Of a DNA stretch of 64,000 bases, positions 42,382 to 50,131 are shown in pieces. Under the pieces are notes generated by a model. The model searched no databases and was not told the origin of the DNA. It worked only from the letters and a program-made list of their open reading frames with translations. The position numbers and the translations under genes are program-made. Positions within the stretch are counted from its first letter, which is position 1. Every line of letters starts with the position of its first letter. Origin of the DNA: VRUE01 sp963770315 (GTDB taxonomy: Bacteria; Actinomycetota; Thermoleophilia; Solirubrobacterales; 70-9); NCBI GenBank assembly GCA_963770315.1, contig CAVYPC010000001.1:10573-74572 (forward strand). Reading direction: 5' to 3'.

Positions 42382-42530
42382 GCTTGCCGCCCGGTTACCT
42401 CCTGCCCGAGGGGAAAACCATGCTGGACATCCTGCGCATGGATGCGGAGCTGCTGGCCAGCGAGGGCATCGGTCTCGAGTGGCCGGGCTTCGAGGAGCCC
42501 CCCGAGGGCTCCGAAGCCGACCCGGACTGA
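42369..42530 (+). CDS. Small acidic protein coupled to the metallopeptidase
   Basis: A 53-residue acidic protein, absent from most long-ORF lists because of its size. ATG 42369 lies eight bases after AGGAGG; a second ATG at 42378 overlaps the upstream stop as ATGA. The sequence has an LPPGYLLPEGKTML start, a helix (LDILRMDAELLASEG) and a proline/glutamate-rich tail. It could be a partner, inhibitor or substrate of the metallopeptidase. No family is recognised. Confidence 0.65.
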   Translation: MEPMSLPPGYLLPEGKTMLDILRMDAELLASEGIGLEWPGFEEPPEGSEADPD

Positions 42531-42573
42531 TCAAATCCTGAAGGTGTGAGCGCTGGGCCAGCCGGCTTGAGTA

Positions 42574-42630
42574 ACTGAAAATCGTGGTGTCGTGGGTTCG
42601 ATTCCCACCCTCGCAATTGCTCGATCGTGC
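42574..42630 (+). repeat. att-like direct repeat, right copy (tRNA-Phe fragment)
   Basis: Right-hand copy of the 57-base repeat. It carries the anticodon loop, variable region, T-arm and most of the 3' acceptor strand of tRNA-Phe but no 5' half, so it is not a functional tRNA. One base of the acceptor differs from the intact gene. Confidence 0.9.
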
Positions 42631-42662
42631 CCGGCTCTCCGGTCCCTTACCGTGGGCAGGGC

Positions 42663-43061
42663 ATGAGTGGGTCGAACTTCGAGTTGACACCGATTGGAGC
42701 GGTCGAGTCGACGCTGGTCGATCGGGCTTTGGCGCCCAAGCAGGGAGACGAGGGGGCGCCTGAGGCGTCGATCGTCTTCGAGCCGGGTGTGATCGAGGCG
42801 CTCGACGGGATCCGGCCCGGGGACGAGATCATCGTCCTCACCTGGCTCGACCGCGCCGATCGCGAGACCCTGCGGGTTCACCCGCGCGGCGATCCCGCCA
42901 ACCGGGTTCGTGGAGTGTTCGCCACCCGCTCTCCCGACCGGCCCAACCCGATCGGGCTGCACCCGGTGGAGGTGGTCTCGGTCGAGGGCGCGACGATGCG
43001 GGTGCGGAACCTCGAGGCGATTGACGGCACTCCGGTGCTCGACGTCAAGCCTGTGATCTGA
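42663..43061 (+). CDS. tRNA (adenine-N6)-methyltransferase TrmO-like
   Basis: A 132-residue single beta-barrel protein of the TsaA/TrmO family, SAM-dependent enzymes that methylate the N6-threonylcarbamoyladenosine at position 37 of certain tRNAs. The conserved blocks FATRSPDRPNPIGLH and DGTPVLDVKP are complete. It starts at ATG 42663, just after the right att repeat, so it belongs to the chromosome next to the tRNA site. It overlaps the convergent alpha/beta hydrolase gene by 17 bases. Confidence 0.88.
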   Translation: MSGSNFELTPIGAVESTLVDRALAPKQGDEGAPEASIVFEPGVIEALDGIRPGDEIIVLTWLDRADRETLRVHPRGDPANRVRGVFATRSPDRPNPIGLHPVEVVSVEGATMRVRNLEAIDGTPVLDVKPVI

Positions 43062-43920
43062 GCGCGGCGTCGAGTGCGTCCGAGATCAGGTCGGGGCGTT
43101 CGATCTGGGGGTAGTGGGCGGCGTCGGGGAGCTCGATCGTCTCCACCCCGGTGCGCAACGCGCGGAGCCCGTCGAGGACCTCGGTGCGGGCCACCGGGTC
43201 GAGCAGCCCCCAGGCGAGGGTCAGGGGGCCGGGCCAGTCGCGGATCGCGCCATGCCAGCGCTCGGTGAGGCGTTCGCGCTCGGCCATGTAGTTGATAGTC
43301 AGGTGGGCGATGCGCTGGCCGCCGTTGTGGGAGATCAGCGACCACTGATCGGCTGCCTCATCGTCGCTTAGCGGGTGCCCGGGGGAGAAGACGCGCGAGA
43401 ACTGGGCCCGGAAGCTCCTCTCGCTGGTCAGGCGGGCGAAGAGCGGGCCGAGCCGGCTGCGCAGCAGGTTCTGGCCGAGCGTCGGCTTCGCCAGGTGCAG
43501 CAGCATGCTGCCGTTGAAGAGCAGCACGCCTTCGATCTCGATCCCCAGCTCGCCGCGCAGGTCGCGGGCCATCAGCTCGGTGGCGACCGAGGTGCCCATG
43601 TCGTGGCCGACGACGAAGACCGGCGGCGAGCCGGCGCGGCGGACCAGCTCTTCGGCGGCGTCGGCCTGCCAGGCGAGCGTGTAGGCGTGGGCGCGCGGCT
43701 TCTCGGAGAGGCCGAAGCCGAGGAAGTCGAAGGCCAGCGTCGCCTGCCCGCTGCGCAGCTCGAACAGGGGACGCCAGTCATAAGAGCTGGAGGGGAAGCC
43801 GTGCAGGAAGAGCAGCAGGGGCGCTTCGCTTCCCTCCTGGCGGTGGACGAAGAGCTGCCGGCCGAGTACCTCCTCGACGGTCCCGGCGTCGCGCCAGCGC
43901 CGCACCCTCTCGGTCAGCAC
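43045..43920 (-). CDS. Alpha/beta hydrolase with Asp nucleophile (epoxide hydrolase/dehalogenase-like)
   Basis: A 291-residue alpha/beta hydrolase. The oxyanion loop HGFPSSS (40-46) and the nucleophile elbow VVGHDMGTS with Asp107 indicate an Asp nucleophile rather than Ser, as in epoxide hydrolases and haloalkane dehalogenases. The catalytic His is in DAAHYPQ near the C-terminus. The gene follows the FAH-family hydrolase by seven bases on the same strand, so they may act in one catabolic route. Substrate not determinable. Confidence 0.85.
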   Translation of the reverse strand: MLTERVRRWRDAGTVEEVLGRQLFVHRQEGSEAPLLLFLHGFPSSSYDWRPLFELRSGQATLAFDFLGFGLSEKPRAHAYTLAWQADAAEELVRRAGSPPVFVVGHDMGTSVATELMARDLRGELGIEIEGVLLFNGSMLLHLAKPTLGQNLLRSRLGPLFARLTSERSFRAQFSRVFSPGHPLSDDEAADQWSLISHNGGQRIAHLTINYMAERERLTERWHGAIRDWPGPLTLAWGLLDPVARTEVLDGLRALRTGVETIELPDAAHYPQIERPDLISDALDAALRSQA

Positions 43921-43927
43921 GCGTCGC

Positions 43928-44797
43928 TCACCCGCCGGCGAGGAAGCCCTCGGGCTCGGCGACCACGGGGTTGACCAGCTCGCCGATGCCCTCGATCTCG
44001 ACCCGCACGGTGTCGCCGACGTGGAGCAGGTTGTCGCGGACCGGCTGGCGGCCGAGGCCGACGCCGGAGGGGGTGCCGGTGGCGATCGTGTCGCCGGGCT
44101 CGAGCGTGAAGGCTTCGGAGAGGTGGGAGACCTGCTGGAAGCAGTCGAAGACCATCTCGCCGGTGCTGGCGTCCTGGCGCAGCTCGTCGTTGACGAAGCA
44201 GCGGATCCGCAGGTCCTGGGGGTCGCCGAGCTCGTCGGCGGTCACCAGCCAGGGCCCGAGCGGCCCGTGGGTGTCGAAGGACTTGCCGATCGTCATCGTC
44301 TGCGCGCGCCCCTGCCAGTCGCGCACGCTGATGTCGTTGGCGCAGGTGTAGCCGGCGATCGCCTCGTGCGCCCGCTCGGGCGGCACGTGCCGGCAGCGCT
44401 TGCCGATCACCACCGCCAGCTCGGCCTCGTAGTCGAGGAAGGTGGAGACCTTCGGCATGTGGATCTCGTCCCCAGGGCCGACCACGCAGGTCGCCTGCTT
44501 GTTGAAGAAGACCGGCACTTCGGGCGCCTCCATGCCCATCTCGGCGATGTGGTCGGCGTAGTTGAGCGCGATCCCCAGGTACTTGCGCGGCGCCGCGGGG
44601 GCCAGCAGCCGCACCGCGGAGAGCGGGAGGCGGGGGGCGCCGTCTGCCAGCTCCTCCAAGCCGGCTTGGCCGACCCGATCGAGAGCCGCCGCCGGTTCGG
44701 TGGGCGCGTCCGTGGAGGAGAGGTCGGCGATCTCCTCGCCGTCGACGACCCCGAGCGCCGGGGCGCTCCCGTCCGTGACAAACCGGCAGAGCTTCAT
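43928..44797 (-). CDS. Fumarylacetoacetate hydrolase family protein
   Basis: A 289-residue enzyme of the FAH superfamily, which includes fumarylpyruvate hydrolases and other C-C bond hydrolases or decarboxylases of aromatic degradation. The central block KYLGIALNYADHIAEMG and the metal residues in FLDYEAELAVVIGK and ANDISVRDWQ are all present, with GTPSGVGLGR near the end. ATG 44797 (MKLCRFV) is the usual family start. Together with the downstream alpha/beta hydrolase it suggests breakdown of an aromatic or epoxide compound. It is divergent from the fluoride channel genes. Confidence 0.9.
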   Translation of the reverse strand: MKLCRFVTDGSAPALGVVDGEEIADLSSTDAPTEPAAALDRVGQAGLEELADGAPRLPLSAVRLLAPAAPRKYLGIALNYADHIAEMGMEAPEVPVFFNKQATCVVGPGDEIHMPKVSTFLDYEAELAVVIGKRCRHVPPERAHEAIAGYTCANDISVRDWQGRAQTMTIGKSFDTHGPLGPWLVTADELGDPQDLRIRCFVNDELRQDASTGEMVFDCFQQVSHLSEAFTLEPGDTIATGTPSGVGLGRQPVRDNLLHVGDTVRVEIEGIGELVNPVVAEPEGFLAGG

Positions 44798-44860
44798 CGC
44801 GGTCGGACTCTCGCAGATAGCCGCGCGGCGCAGCCACTCGACTGGGGGTTCTCTAAAATC

Positions 44861-44922
44861 CGCTGCGAGCGATGGGGCTCGCTCCCTCATAAGCGCGGTT
44901 CGATCCGCTGACGGTCCCTACC
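44861..44922 (+). promoter_or_regulatory. Fluoride riboswitch (crcB motif)
   Basis: Upstream of the fluoride channel genes is a segment with the crcB RNA layout: P1 stem GCGAGC/GCTCGC enclosing GATGGG, a second hairpin GCGG-TTCGAT-CCGC, and the conserved 3' element CTGACGGTCCCTAC, whose CCC can pair with the GGG of the first loop in the known pseudoknot. The position, about 42 bases before the first crcB start, is as expected. It should switch on the channels when fluoride is bound. Confidence 0.82.
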
Positions 44923-44954
44923 ACGTCCATCGACGCTGATAGGAGACCGCCCGG

Positions 44955-45392
44955 ATGCAGGTAATGCGATTCGACCCTCGTCGTCTGGCCGCGATCTACG
45001 CTGGCGGCGTGCTCGGCGCACTGGCCCGGGTGGGCCTGTCCGAGGCGGCGCCGCACGGCCCGGATGGCTGGCCCTGGGCGACCTTCGCGGTCAACATGGC
45101 CGGCGCGCTGCTGCTCGGCTATTTCTTCGCCCGCCTCCGCGACCACCCCGAGGACAGCCTCGCCCACCCCTTTCTCACCACCGGGATCTGCGGCACGCTG
45201 ACCACCTTCTCGACCATGCAGCTGGAGCTGTTCGAGATGGTCGACGGCGGGCACCTCGGGCTCGCCGCCGCCTACGCTGGCGCCACGCTCGCCATCGGCT
45301 ACGCCTTCGTGCGGTTGGGCATCGCCATGGAGAGCCGCCTGGCGACTTTCCCCCCTCATAGGGTCGGTAAGTCGCCAGAGGGGTCGTCGTGA
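44955..45392 (+). CDS. crcB: Fluoride channel CrcB/Fluc, subunit 1
   Basis: A 145-residue small membrane protein with four hydrophobic helices. Asn in VNMAGALLLGYFFARL and the GICGTLTTFSTMQLE break motif are the fluoride pore signatures of Fluc channels, which export fluoride as dual-topology dimers. It lies directly after the fluoride riboswitch. The 3' end overlaps the second crcB gene by four bases (GTGA), typical of heterodimeric Fluc pairs. Its C-terminal tail is charged. ATG 44955 is taken; an in-frame ATG at 44964 also exists. Confidence 0.92.
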   Translation: MQVMRFDPRRLAAIYAGGVLGALARVGLSEAAPHGPDGWPWATFAVNMAGALLLGYFFARLRDHPEDSLAHPFLTTGICGTLTTFSTMQLELFEMVDGGHLGLAAAYAGATLAIGYAFVRLGIAMESRLATFPPHRVGKSPEGSS

Positions 45393-45754
45393 ACGCGCCG
45401 GCTTGGATCGCCGTCGGCGTGCTCGGCGGCGCCGCCGCCGCGGCGCGCTTCCTGATCGACACCGCCGTCACCGCGCGCACCGACCACCCCTTCCCGCACG
45501 GCATCCTCGCCGTCAACATCGGCGGCGCGCTCGTCCTTGGCCTGGTCGCCGGCGCCGCGCTGGAAGGGCAGGCGCTGGTGATCGTCGCCGGCGGCGGCAT
45601 CGGTTCCTTCACCACCTTCTCCACCTGGATCCTCGATTCGCACCGCCTCGCCGACGCCGGCCACACCCATCTCGTCTGGCTCAACCTCGGCCTCTCGCTG
45701 CTCGCCGGCTTCGCTGCCGTCGCCCTCGGCCACTGGCTCGGCGGGGAGCTTTAG
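45389..45754 (+). CDS. crcB: Fluoride channel CrcB/Fluc, subunit 2
   Basis: A 121-residue Fluc homologue with the Asn motif VNIGGALVLGLVAG and GIGSFTTFSTWILD break motif. Its charge pattern differs from subunit 1, as expected if the two insert in opposite orientations and form a heterodimer. GTG 45389 overlaps the previous stop. The pair is controlled by the riboswitch upstream of subunit 1. Confidence 0.9.
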   Translation: MNAPAWIAVGVLGGAAAAARFLIDTAVTARTDHPFPHGILAVNIGGALVLGLVAGAALEGQALVIVAGGGIGSFTTFSTWILDSHRLADAGHTHLVWLNLGLSLLAGFAAVALGHWLGGEL

Positions 45755-45853
45755 CGTCGCCTTCGCGCTTTGTGCCGCATTGTGCGACAAAGGCGAACGC
45801 GCAAGCCCCCTCGCCGTAACGAGCCGTCCGCGCCTCGGTTTACCTTGGCTGAA

Positions 45854-46909
45854 ATGGAGCAGCTCGATCCAACGATGTTCCAGGAGGCGCTGATCGACAC
45901 CGTCGGCGGCGCGCCCGCAAAGCCCTCGACGCCTGCCCCACCGCCCGCCCGCGTCTGCCTGCGGGACCTCGAGGACGGCCAGCGTGTAAAGGGGGTCTAC
46001 GCCGTGCGCGAGCGTGAGCTGCGGCGCAAGCGCAACGGCGAGCCCTGGCTGCGGCTGGTGCTCGGCGACGCCAGCGGCGGCGCCGAGGCGGTCGCCTGGG
46101 AGGACGCCGAGGCGCTCTACGCGCTCGCCGCGCCGGGCAGCGCCGTCGAGGTCGCCGGCGTCTTCGAGATGAGCGAGCGCTGGGGGGCGAAGATCAAGCT
46201 CTCCGGGCTGCACGAGGCCGCCGCGGACTCCTACGACCGCGCCGACCTCGCGGCCGAGTCGGAGGTCTCCTTCGAGGATCTCGAGGGCAAGCTGCGCCAG
46301 CTGCTGGACACGGTCCAGGAGCCGCAGCTGCGCGAGCTGCTCGACCGCTTCTTCGGCGAGCGCTCGGACATCTGGGCGCGCTTCCGCGACGCCCCCGCGG
46401 CGAAGGTTTACCACCAGGCCTACCGCCACGGCCTGCTCGAGCACACCGTCTCGGTCGCCCAGGCGGTCAGCGCCGCCGCCAACTTCTTCCCCGGCATCGA
46501 CCGCGAGGTGGCGGTGGCCGGCGCGCTCCTGCACGACATCGGCAAGACCGTCGCCTACAACGACGACCCGCTGGCGATCGACCTCACCGACGCCGGCCGC
46601 CTGCAGGGCGAGATCCCGCTCGGCTACTACACGGTGCGCCGCGAGATCGAGGAGATCCCCGGCTTCGACCCCGCCCTGGCCCAGGCCGTCCTCCACATCA
46701 TCCTCAGCCACCACGGCTCGCTCGAGCACGGCTCACCGGTGGTGCCCGCCACCCGCGAGGCCGTCCTCGTTCACATGATCGACAACCTCGGCGGCCGCCT
46801 CGGCAGCTTCGACCGCCTCGAGCGCCAGCTGCCAGCAGGCGAGTCCTGGTCCGGCTTCGACCGAGCCCTATCCGGCTCGGCGTACTTCGGCCAGCGCGAC
46901 GCTGCCTAG
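45854..46909 (+). CDS. OB-fold plus HD-domain phosphohydrolase (YhaM-like)
   Basis: A 351-residue protein. An N-terminal OB-fold-like domain (about residues 35-120) is followed by an HD domain with HGLLEHTVSVAQAV, LLHDIGK and LSHHGSLEHG, giving the His and Asp metal ligands. This order is that of YhaM-type 3'-5' exoribonucleases. ATG 45854 is chosen because the longer frame starts in low-complexity sequence. A Pro/Ala-rich linker lies near residues 15-33. It follows the crcB pair by 99 bases but need not be co-regulated. Confidence 0.82.
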   Translation: MEQLDPTMFQEALIDTVGGAPAKPSTPAPPPARVCLRDLEDGQRVKGVYAVRERELRRKRNGEPWLRLVLGDASGGAEAVAWEDAEALYALAAPGSAVEVAGVFEMSERWGAKIKLSGLHEAAADSYDRADLAAESEVSFEDLEGKLRQLLDTVQEPQLRELLDRFFGERSDIWARFRDAPAAKVYHQAYRHGLLEHTVSVAQAVSAAANFFPGIDREVAVAGALLHDIGKTVAYNDDPLAIDLTDAGRLQGEIPLGYYTVRREIEEIPGFDPALAQAVLHIILSHHGSLEHGSPVVPATREAVLVHMIDNLGGRLGSFDRLERQLPAGESWSGFDRALSGSAYFGQRDAA

Positions 46910-46915
46910 CCAGCG

Positions 46916-47233
46916 CTAGAAGCGCCGGGTGCAGCGTTCGATCTTCTCGACGTTCTGGTCCGCCCGCTTGATGCACTTGATCAGGTGCTGGGGGTTGCCG
47001 CCCTCCACCTTGGTCACGTGGAGCGAGTGGCGGATCTCCCTCCGGACCTGGTGGTCGACCGTGTTCAGCGTCTTCCCGATCTGGTCGAGGCCGGTTGAGT
47101 GGATCGCGTCGGTGGTCGTCTTCAGGACCGGCTTGACGATGAACAGGTAGGCGAGGAAGAGGATCCCGCCGGCGACCGCCAGACGGATGATCCCCGAGGT
47201 GACATTGCCGAAGAGATTGCGAAGGATGTCCAC
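46916..47233 (-). CDS. Small membrane protein of unknown function
   Basis: About 105 residues from GTG 47233. One hydrophobic segment near residues 14-32 (SGIIRLAVAGGILFLAYLF) is followed by a soluble region with several basic and amphipathic stretches (HQVRREIRHSL, DQNVEKIERCTRRF). Topology suggests a membrane anchor with a cytoplasmic tail. No known family is recognised. The alternative start at 47266 would add 11 residues. It is convergent with the HD-domain gene and divergent from the WYL gene. Confidence 0.55.
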   Translation of the reverse strand: MDILRNLFGNVTSGIIRLAVAGGILFLAYLFIVKPVLKTTTDAIHSTGLDQIGKTLNTVDHQVRREIRHSLHVTKVEGGNPQHLIKCIKRADQNVEKIERCTRRF

Positions 47234-47328
47234 GGCGGTGCACTCTATCCCGCTCGAAAGAGCCAAAATGCGGGTTTCCGGCGATTCCGGCGAGGGGCCA
47301 GGCAGGTCGCCGTCACTATCCTGGGCTC

Positions 47329-49389
47329 GTGGCCAAGGACACCGAGAAGCTGATCCGCCAGCTCTCGCTGATCTCCTTCCTGATGGCCCAGGGGAGGCCG
47401 GTCTCGGCTCTGGAGATCAAGCGCGAGGTGGAGGGCTACAGCGACATGAACGACGACGCCTTCGCGCGCCGCTTCTACGCGGACCGCGCCGAGCTGGAGA
47501 GCCTCGGCATCCAGCTCGGGGTGGAGAAACCCGGCGAGGGCTTCTTCGAGGCCGAGCTCTACTCGCTGCCGCCGGAGAACTTCTACCTCGACGCAATCGA
47601 GTTCTCCGATGACGAGCTGGCCTCGCTGAGCACGGCGCTCTCGCTGCTCACCGACGGCGGCTTCGCCTACGCCGAGCCGCTGCGCCTCGCCCTGCAGCAG
47701 GTCGCCTGGGGGCACCCGAACCCGATCAGCGAAGGCGAGCGGGCGCCGGTCGAGATGGCGATGACGGCGTCGGCCGGGGGCCGCGACCTCTCGCAGCGGC
47801 TCTCCAAGATCGAGACCGCGATCTCGCGCCGCAAGACGATCGAGTTCACCTACTACACGATGGAGCGCGACGAGACCGAGAAGCGCAAGGTCGACCCCTT
47901 CCACCTGGTCTTTCGCTCCGGCCAGTTCTACTTGATCGGCCACTCGCACGAGCGCGATGCGGTGCGCGTCTTCCGCCTCTCGCGCATCCAGGGCAAGGTC
48001 GGCTACGCATCGAAGGCCGAGCACGACTTCTCACCCCCCGAGAACTTCGACCGCCGCGACTACGGCCAGCGCGCCGACTGGCAGCTGGGGGAGATCCGCG
48101 GCACGGCGAAGATATTCGTCCGCGACCGCATCTCCTGGTTGATCGAGCGCGACTTCGGCGGTTACGGCGAGCTGCGACCGGCGCGCAAGAGCGATGACGC
48201 GCCCGGCAAGGGCTGCGTCCTCGAGACCGACTACGCCTCGCCGCGGGAGCTGATCGCCTGGGTGCTGCGCTGGCGCCAGAACGCCGAGGTGCTGGAGCCC
48301 GAGGAGCTGCGCGAGGAAGCGCGCGAGCGCCTCGACCTGCTCCACGATCGCCACCGCAGCGATTTCGAGCCGGCCGAGACGGTGGACCGGCCGCTGCGCG
48401 AAGCGCCGCCGCGCTCGCGCGGCAATGGTCGCGGCGAGGCGGCGATCCGGCCCGAGCGCTTCGCCCGCCTCGTCACCCTCGCCGGCATGCTGATCGACTC
48501 GGCCAAGAAAGGCGAGCGACTGCACGTCTCCGATCTGCGCCAGCGGCTCGAGCTGACCGCCGAGGAGCTGCAGGAGGACATCGACCTGCTCAACGTCGTC
48601 AACTTCGGCGGCGGCACCTACGTCCTCTACGCCGAAGTACAGGGGGACGAGATCGAGGTCGACTCCGAGCCCTACGGCGACAACTTCGCCCGCCCGGCGC
48701 GACTGCTGCCGCTGGAGGCCAAGGCGCTGGTCGCGGCGATCGACCTCTTCGGCGATCACCTGCCGCAGGGGGGGCTGCAGAGCGCCCGCAAGAAGATCGT
48801 CAAGGCGCTCGGCCACGACCCCTCCGAGGAGGGGTTGGAGATCGCCGCCGGCAGCGGCGGCGACACCGAGGTCGCGCGGGTCGTAAACGAGGCGATAGCC
48901 GGTCGCCGGGTGCTGGAGATCCAGTACTACAAGGAGAACGAGGACCAGTTCACCAAGCGCCGGGTCGAGCCCTACCGGCTGGAGAACGGGCGCGAGGGCT
49001 GGTACGTCGAGTGCTACGACCTGACCAAAGAGGGGGTTCGCCACTTCAAGCTCGACCGGGTCAAGGAGGCGACGACGAGCGGCGAGAGCTACGAGCCGCG
49101 CCGCGAGGTCGAAGAGCTGGCCGGGGTCGAGGGTTGGATGACCGACGGCGAGGTGCCCACCGCCCAGGTCGCCCGGGTCTGGGTCTCGCCGGAGCGGGCC
49201 CGCTGGCTGCGCGAGGAGCGGACCGTGGTCGAGGAGCTCGCCGACGGCGCCGTCGTCGTCGAGCTGCCCTACGCCGGGACCTCGTGGCTGGTGCGGGAGA
49301 TCCTGCGCGGCGCCGGCGATCTGGTCGTGCTCGAGCCGGACGAGGCGCGCGAGGCGATCGCCGCCGAAGTCGCGGCCAGCGTGGCGTGA
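47329..49389 (+). CDS. Fused PafB/PafC-type double WYL-domain regulator
   Basis: A 686-residue protein holding two successive helix-turn-helix plus WYL modules. The first module has a winged helix (FLMAQGRPVSALEIKREV) and a WYL domain around GQFYLIGHSHE; the second starts near VTLAGMLIDSAKKGERL and has its WYL region near NGREGWYVECYD. In mycobacteria PafB and PafC are separate proteins that form a heterodimer controlling the RecA-independent DNA damage response; fused forms occur in other actinobacteria. No proteasome or Pup genes are nearby. GTG 47329 is the start. Confidence 0.88.
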   Translation: MAKDTEKLIRQLSLISFLMAQGRPVSALEIKREVEGYSDMNDDAFARRFYADRAELESLGIQLGVEKPGEGFFEAELYSLPPENFYLDAIEFSDDELASLSTALSLLTDGGFAYAEPLRLALQQVAWGHPNPISEGERAPVEMAMTASAGGRDLSQRLSKIETAISRRKTIEFTYYTMERDETEKRKVDPFHLVFRSGQFYLIGHSHERDAVRVFRLSRIQGKVGYASKAEHDFSPPENFDRRDYGQRADWQLGEIRGTAKIFVRDRISWLIERDFGGYGELRPARKSDDAPGKGCVLETDYASPRELIAWVLRWRQNAEVLEPEELREEARERLDLLHDRHRSDFEPAETVDRPLREAPPRSRGNGRGEAAIRPERFARLVTLAGMLIDSAKKGERLHVSDLRQRLELTAEELQEDIDLLNVVNFGGGTYVLYAEVQGDEIEVDSEPYGDNFARPARLLPLEAKALVAAIDLFGDHLPQGGLQSARKKIVKALGHDPSEEGLEIAAGSGGDTEVARVVNEAIAGRRVLEIQYYKENEDQFTKRRVEPYRLENGREGWYVECYDLTKEGVRHFKLDRVKEATTSGESYEPRREVEELAGVEGWMTDGEVPTAQVARVWVSPERARWLREERTVVEELADGAVVVELPYAGTSWLVREILRGAGDLVVLEPDEAREAIAAEVAASVA

Positions 49390-49404
49390 GAGCCCATCGA
49401 TGAC

Positions 49405-50127
49405 GTGACTTCCGCGCCTGGGCACGCGGAGATTCTTAGGATCGTTGCGCCCAATCCGGGGCCGATGACGTTGGCGGGGACGAACACCTATCTGTATGGG
49501 TCGGATCCTTGTGTGGTGATCGATCCTGGGCCGGACGATGCCGGCCACCTCGATGCGGTGCGCGCCGCGGCGCAGGAGCGCGGGGGGATCGGGCTCGTCC
49601 TGCTCACCCACAGCCACGGCGATCACACCGCCGGCGCGGCGCGGCTCGCCCCGGACGCTGTGCTGCCGGCGGGGGGCGAGGAGCACGGCGGCCTGCGGGC
49701 TCTCGCGACCCCCGGCCACGCCGCCGACCACGTCTGTTTCCTGACCGGCGACGGCGTCTGCTTCAGCGGCGATCTGGTGCTCGGCGAAGGATCGACCTTC
49801 GTGCCGCCGGACGGCGGCTCGCTTGCCGCCTACATGGAGTCGCTGCGGCTGCTCCAGGCCGAGCCGATCGAGCTGATCTGCCCTGGCCACGGCCCCTGGG
49901 TGACCGACCCGGCAGCGAAGCTGGCCGAGTACGTCGAGCACCGCGAGATGCGCGAGCGCCGCCTGCTCGCCGCCCTGGAGCGCGGCGAGCGCTCCAAAGA
50001 CGCTCTGCTGGCCGAGGCCTGGTCCGACGTCCCCACCGAGCTGCGCCCCGCCGCCGCGCTCGTGATGGAGGCCCATCTGCAGAAGCTCGACCGGGAGGAC
50101 AAGCTGCCGGGCGACCTCTGGGAGTGA
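49405..50127 (+). CDS. MBL-fold metallo-hydrolase (LACTB2-like)
   Basis: A 240-residue metallo-beta-lactamase-fold enzyme. The metal motif THSHGDH is at residues 68-74, with further ligands in the TPGHAADH, FSGDLVLG and CPGHGPW segments. A C-terminal helical extension (about 180-240) with LQKLDREDKL matches LACTB2-like proteins, some of which are single-strand RNA endonucleases. GTG 49405 follows the WYL gene by 15 bases, suggesting co-transcription. Confidence 0.87.
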   Translation: MTSAPGHAEILRIVAPNPGPMTLAGTNTYLYGSDPCVVIDPGPDDAGHLDAVRAAAQERGGIGLVLLTHSHGDHTAGAARLAPDAVLPAGGEEHGGLRALATPGHAADHVCFLTGDGVCFSGDLVLGEGSTFVPPDGGSLAAYMESLRLLQAEPIELICPGHGPWVTDPAAKLAEYVEHREMRERRLLAALERGERSKDALLAEAWSDVPTELRPAAALVMEAHLQKLDREDKLPGDLWE

Positions 50128-50131
50128 GCGC

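Larger units (their letters stand above)
41714..42630 (+). mobile_element. Mini-island or remnant integrated at tRNA-Phe
   Basis: The direct repeats 41714-41770 and 42574-42630, 860 bases apart, enclose two tightly linked genes: a HEWGH metallopeptidase and a 53-residue acidic protein. There is no integrase or excisionase gene, so this is a remnant, a satellite mobilised in trans, or a deletion product of a larger element. The intact tRNA is retained at the left end. Confidence 0.7.

Noticed and set aside
42574..42616. Second tRNA-Phe gene
   Set aside because: Only the 3' half is present; no 5' acceptor strand or D-arm.
45757..45795. Terminator after the second crcB gene
   Set aside because: There is an imperfect GC-rich stem but it has mismatches and no T-run, so support is too weak to list.
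48031..50076. 681-residue minus-strand frame opposite the WYL and MBL genes
   Set aside because: Antisense shadow; the plus-strand products have clear domains.
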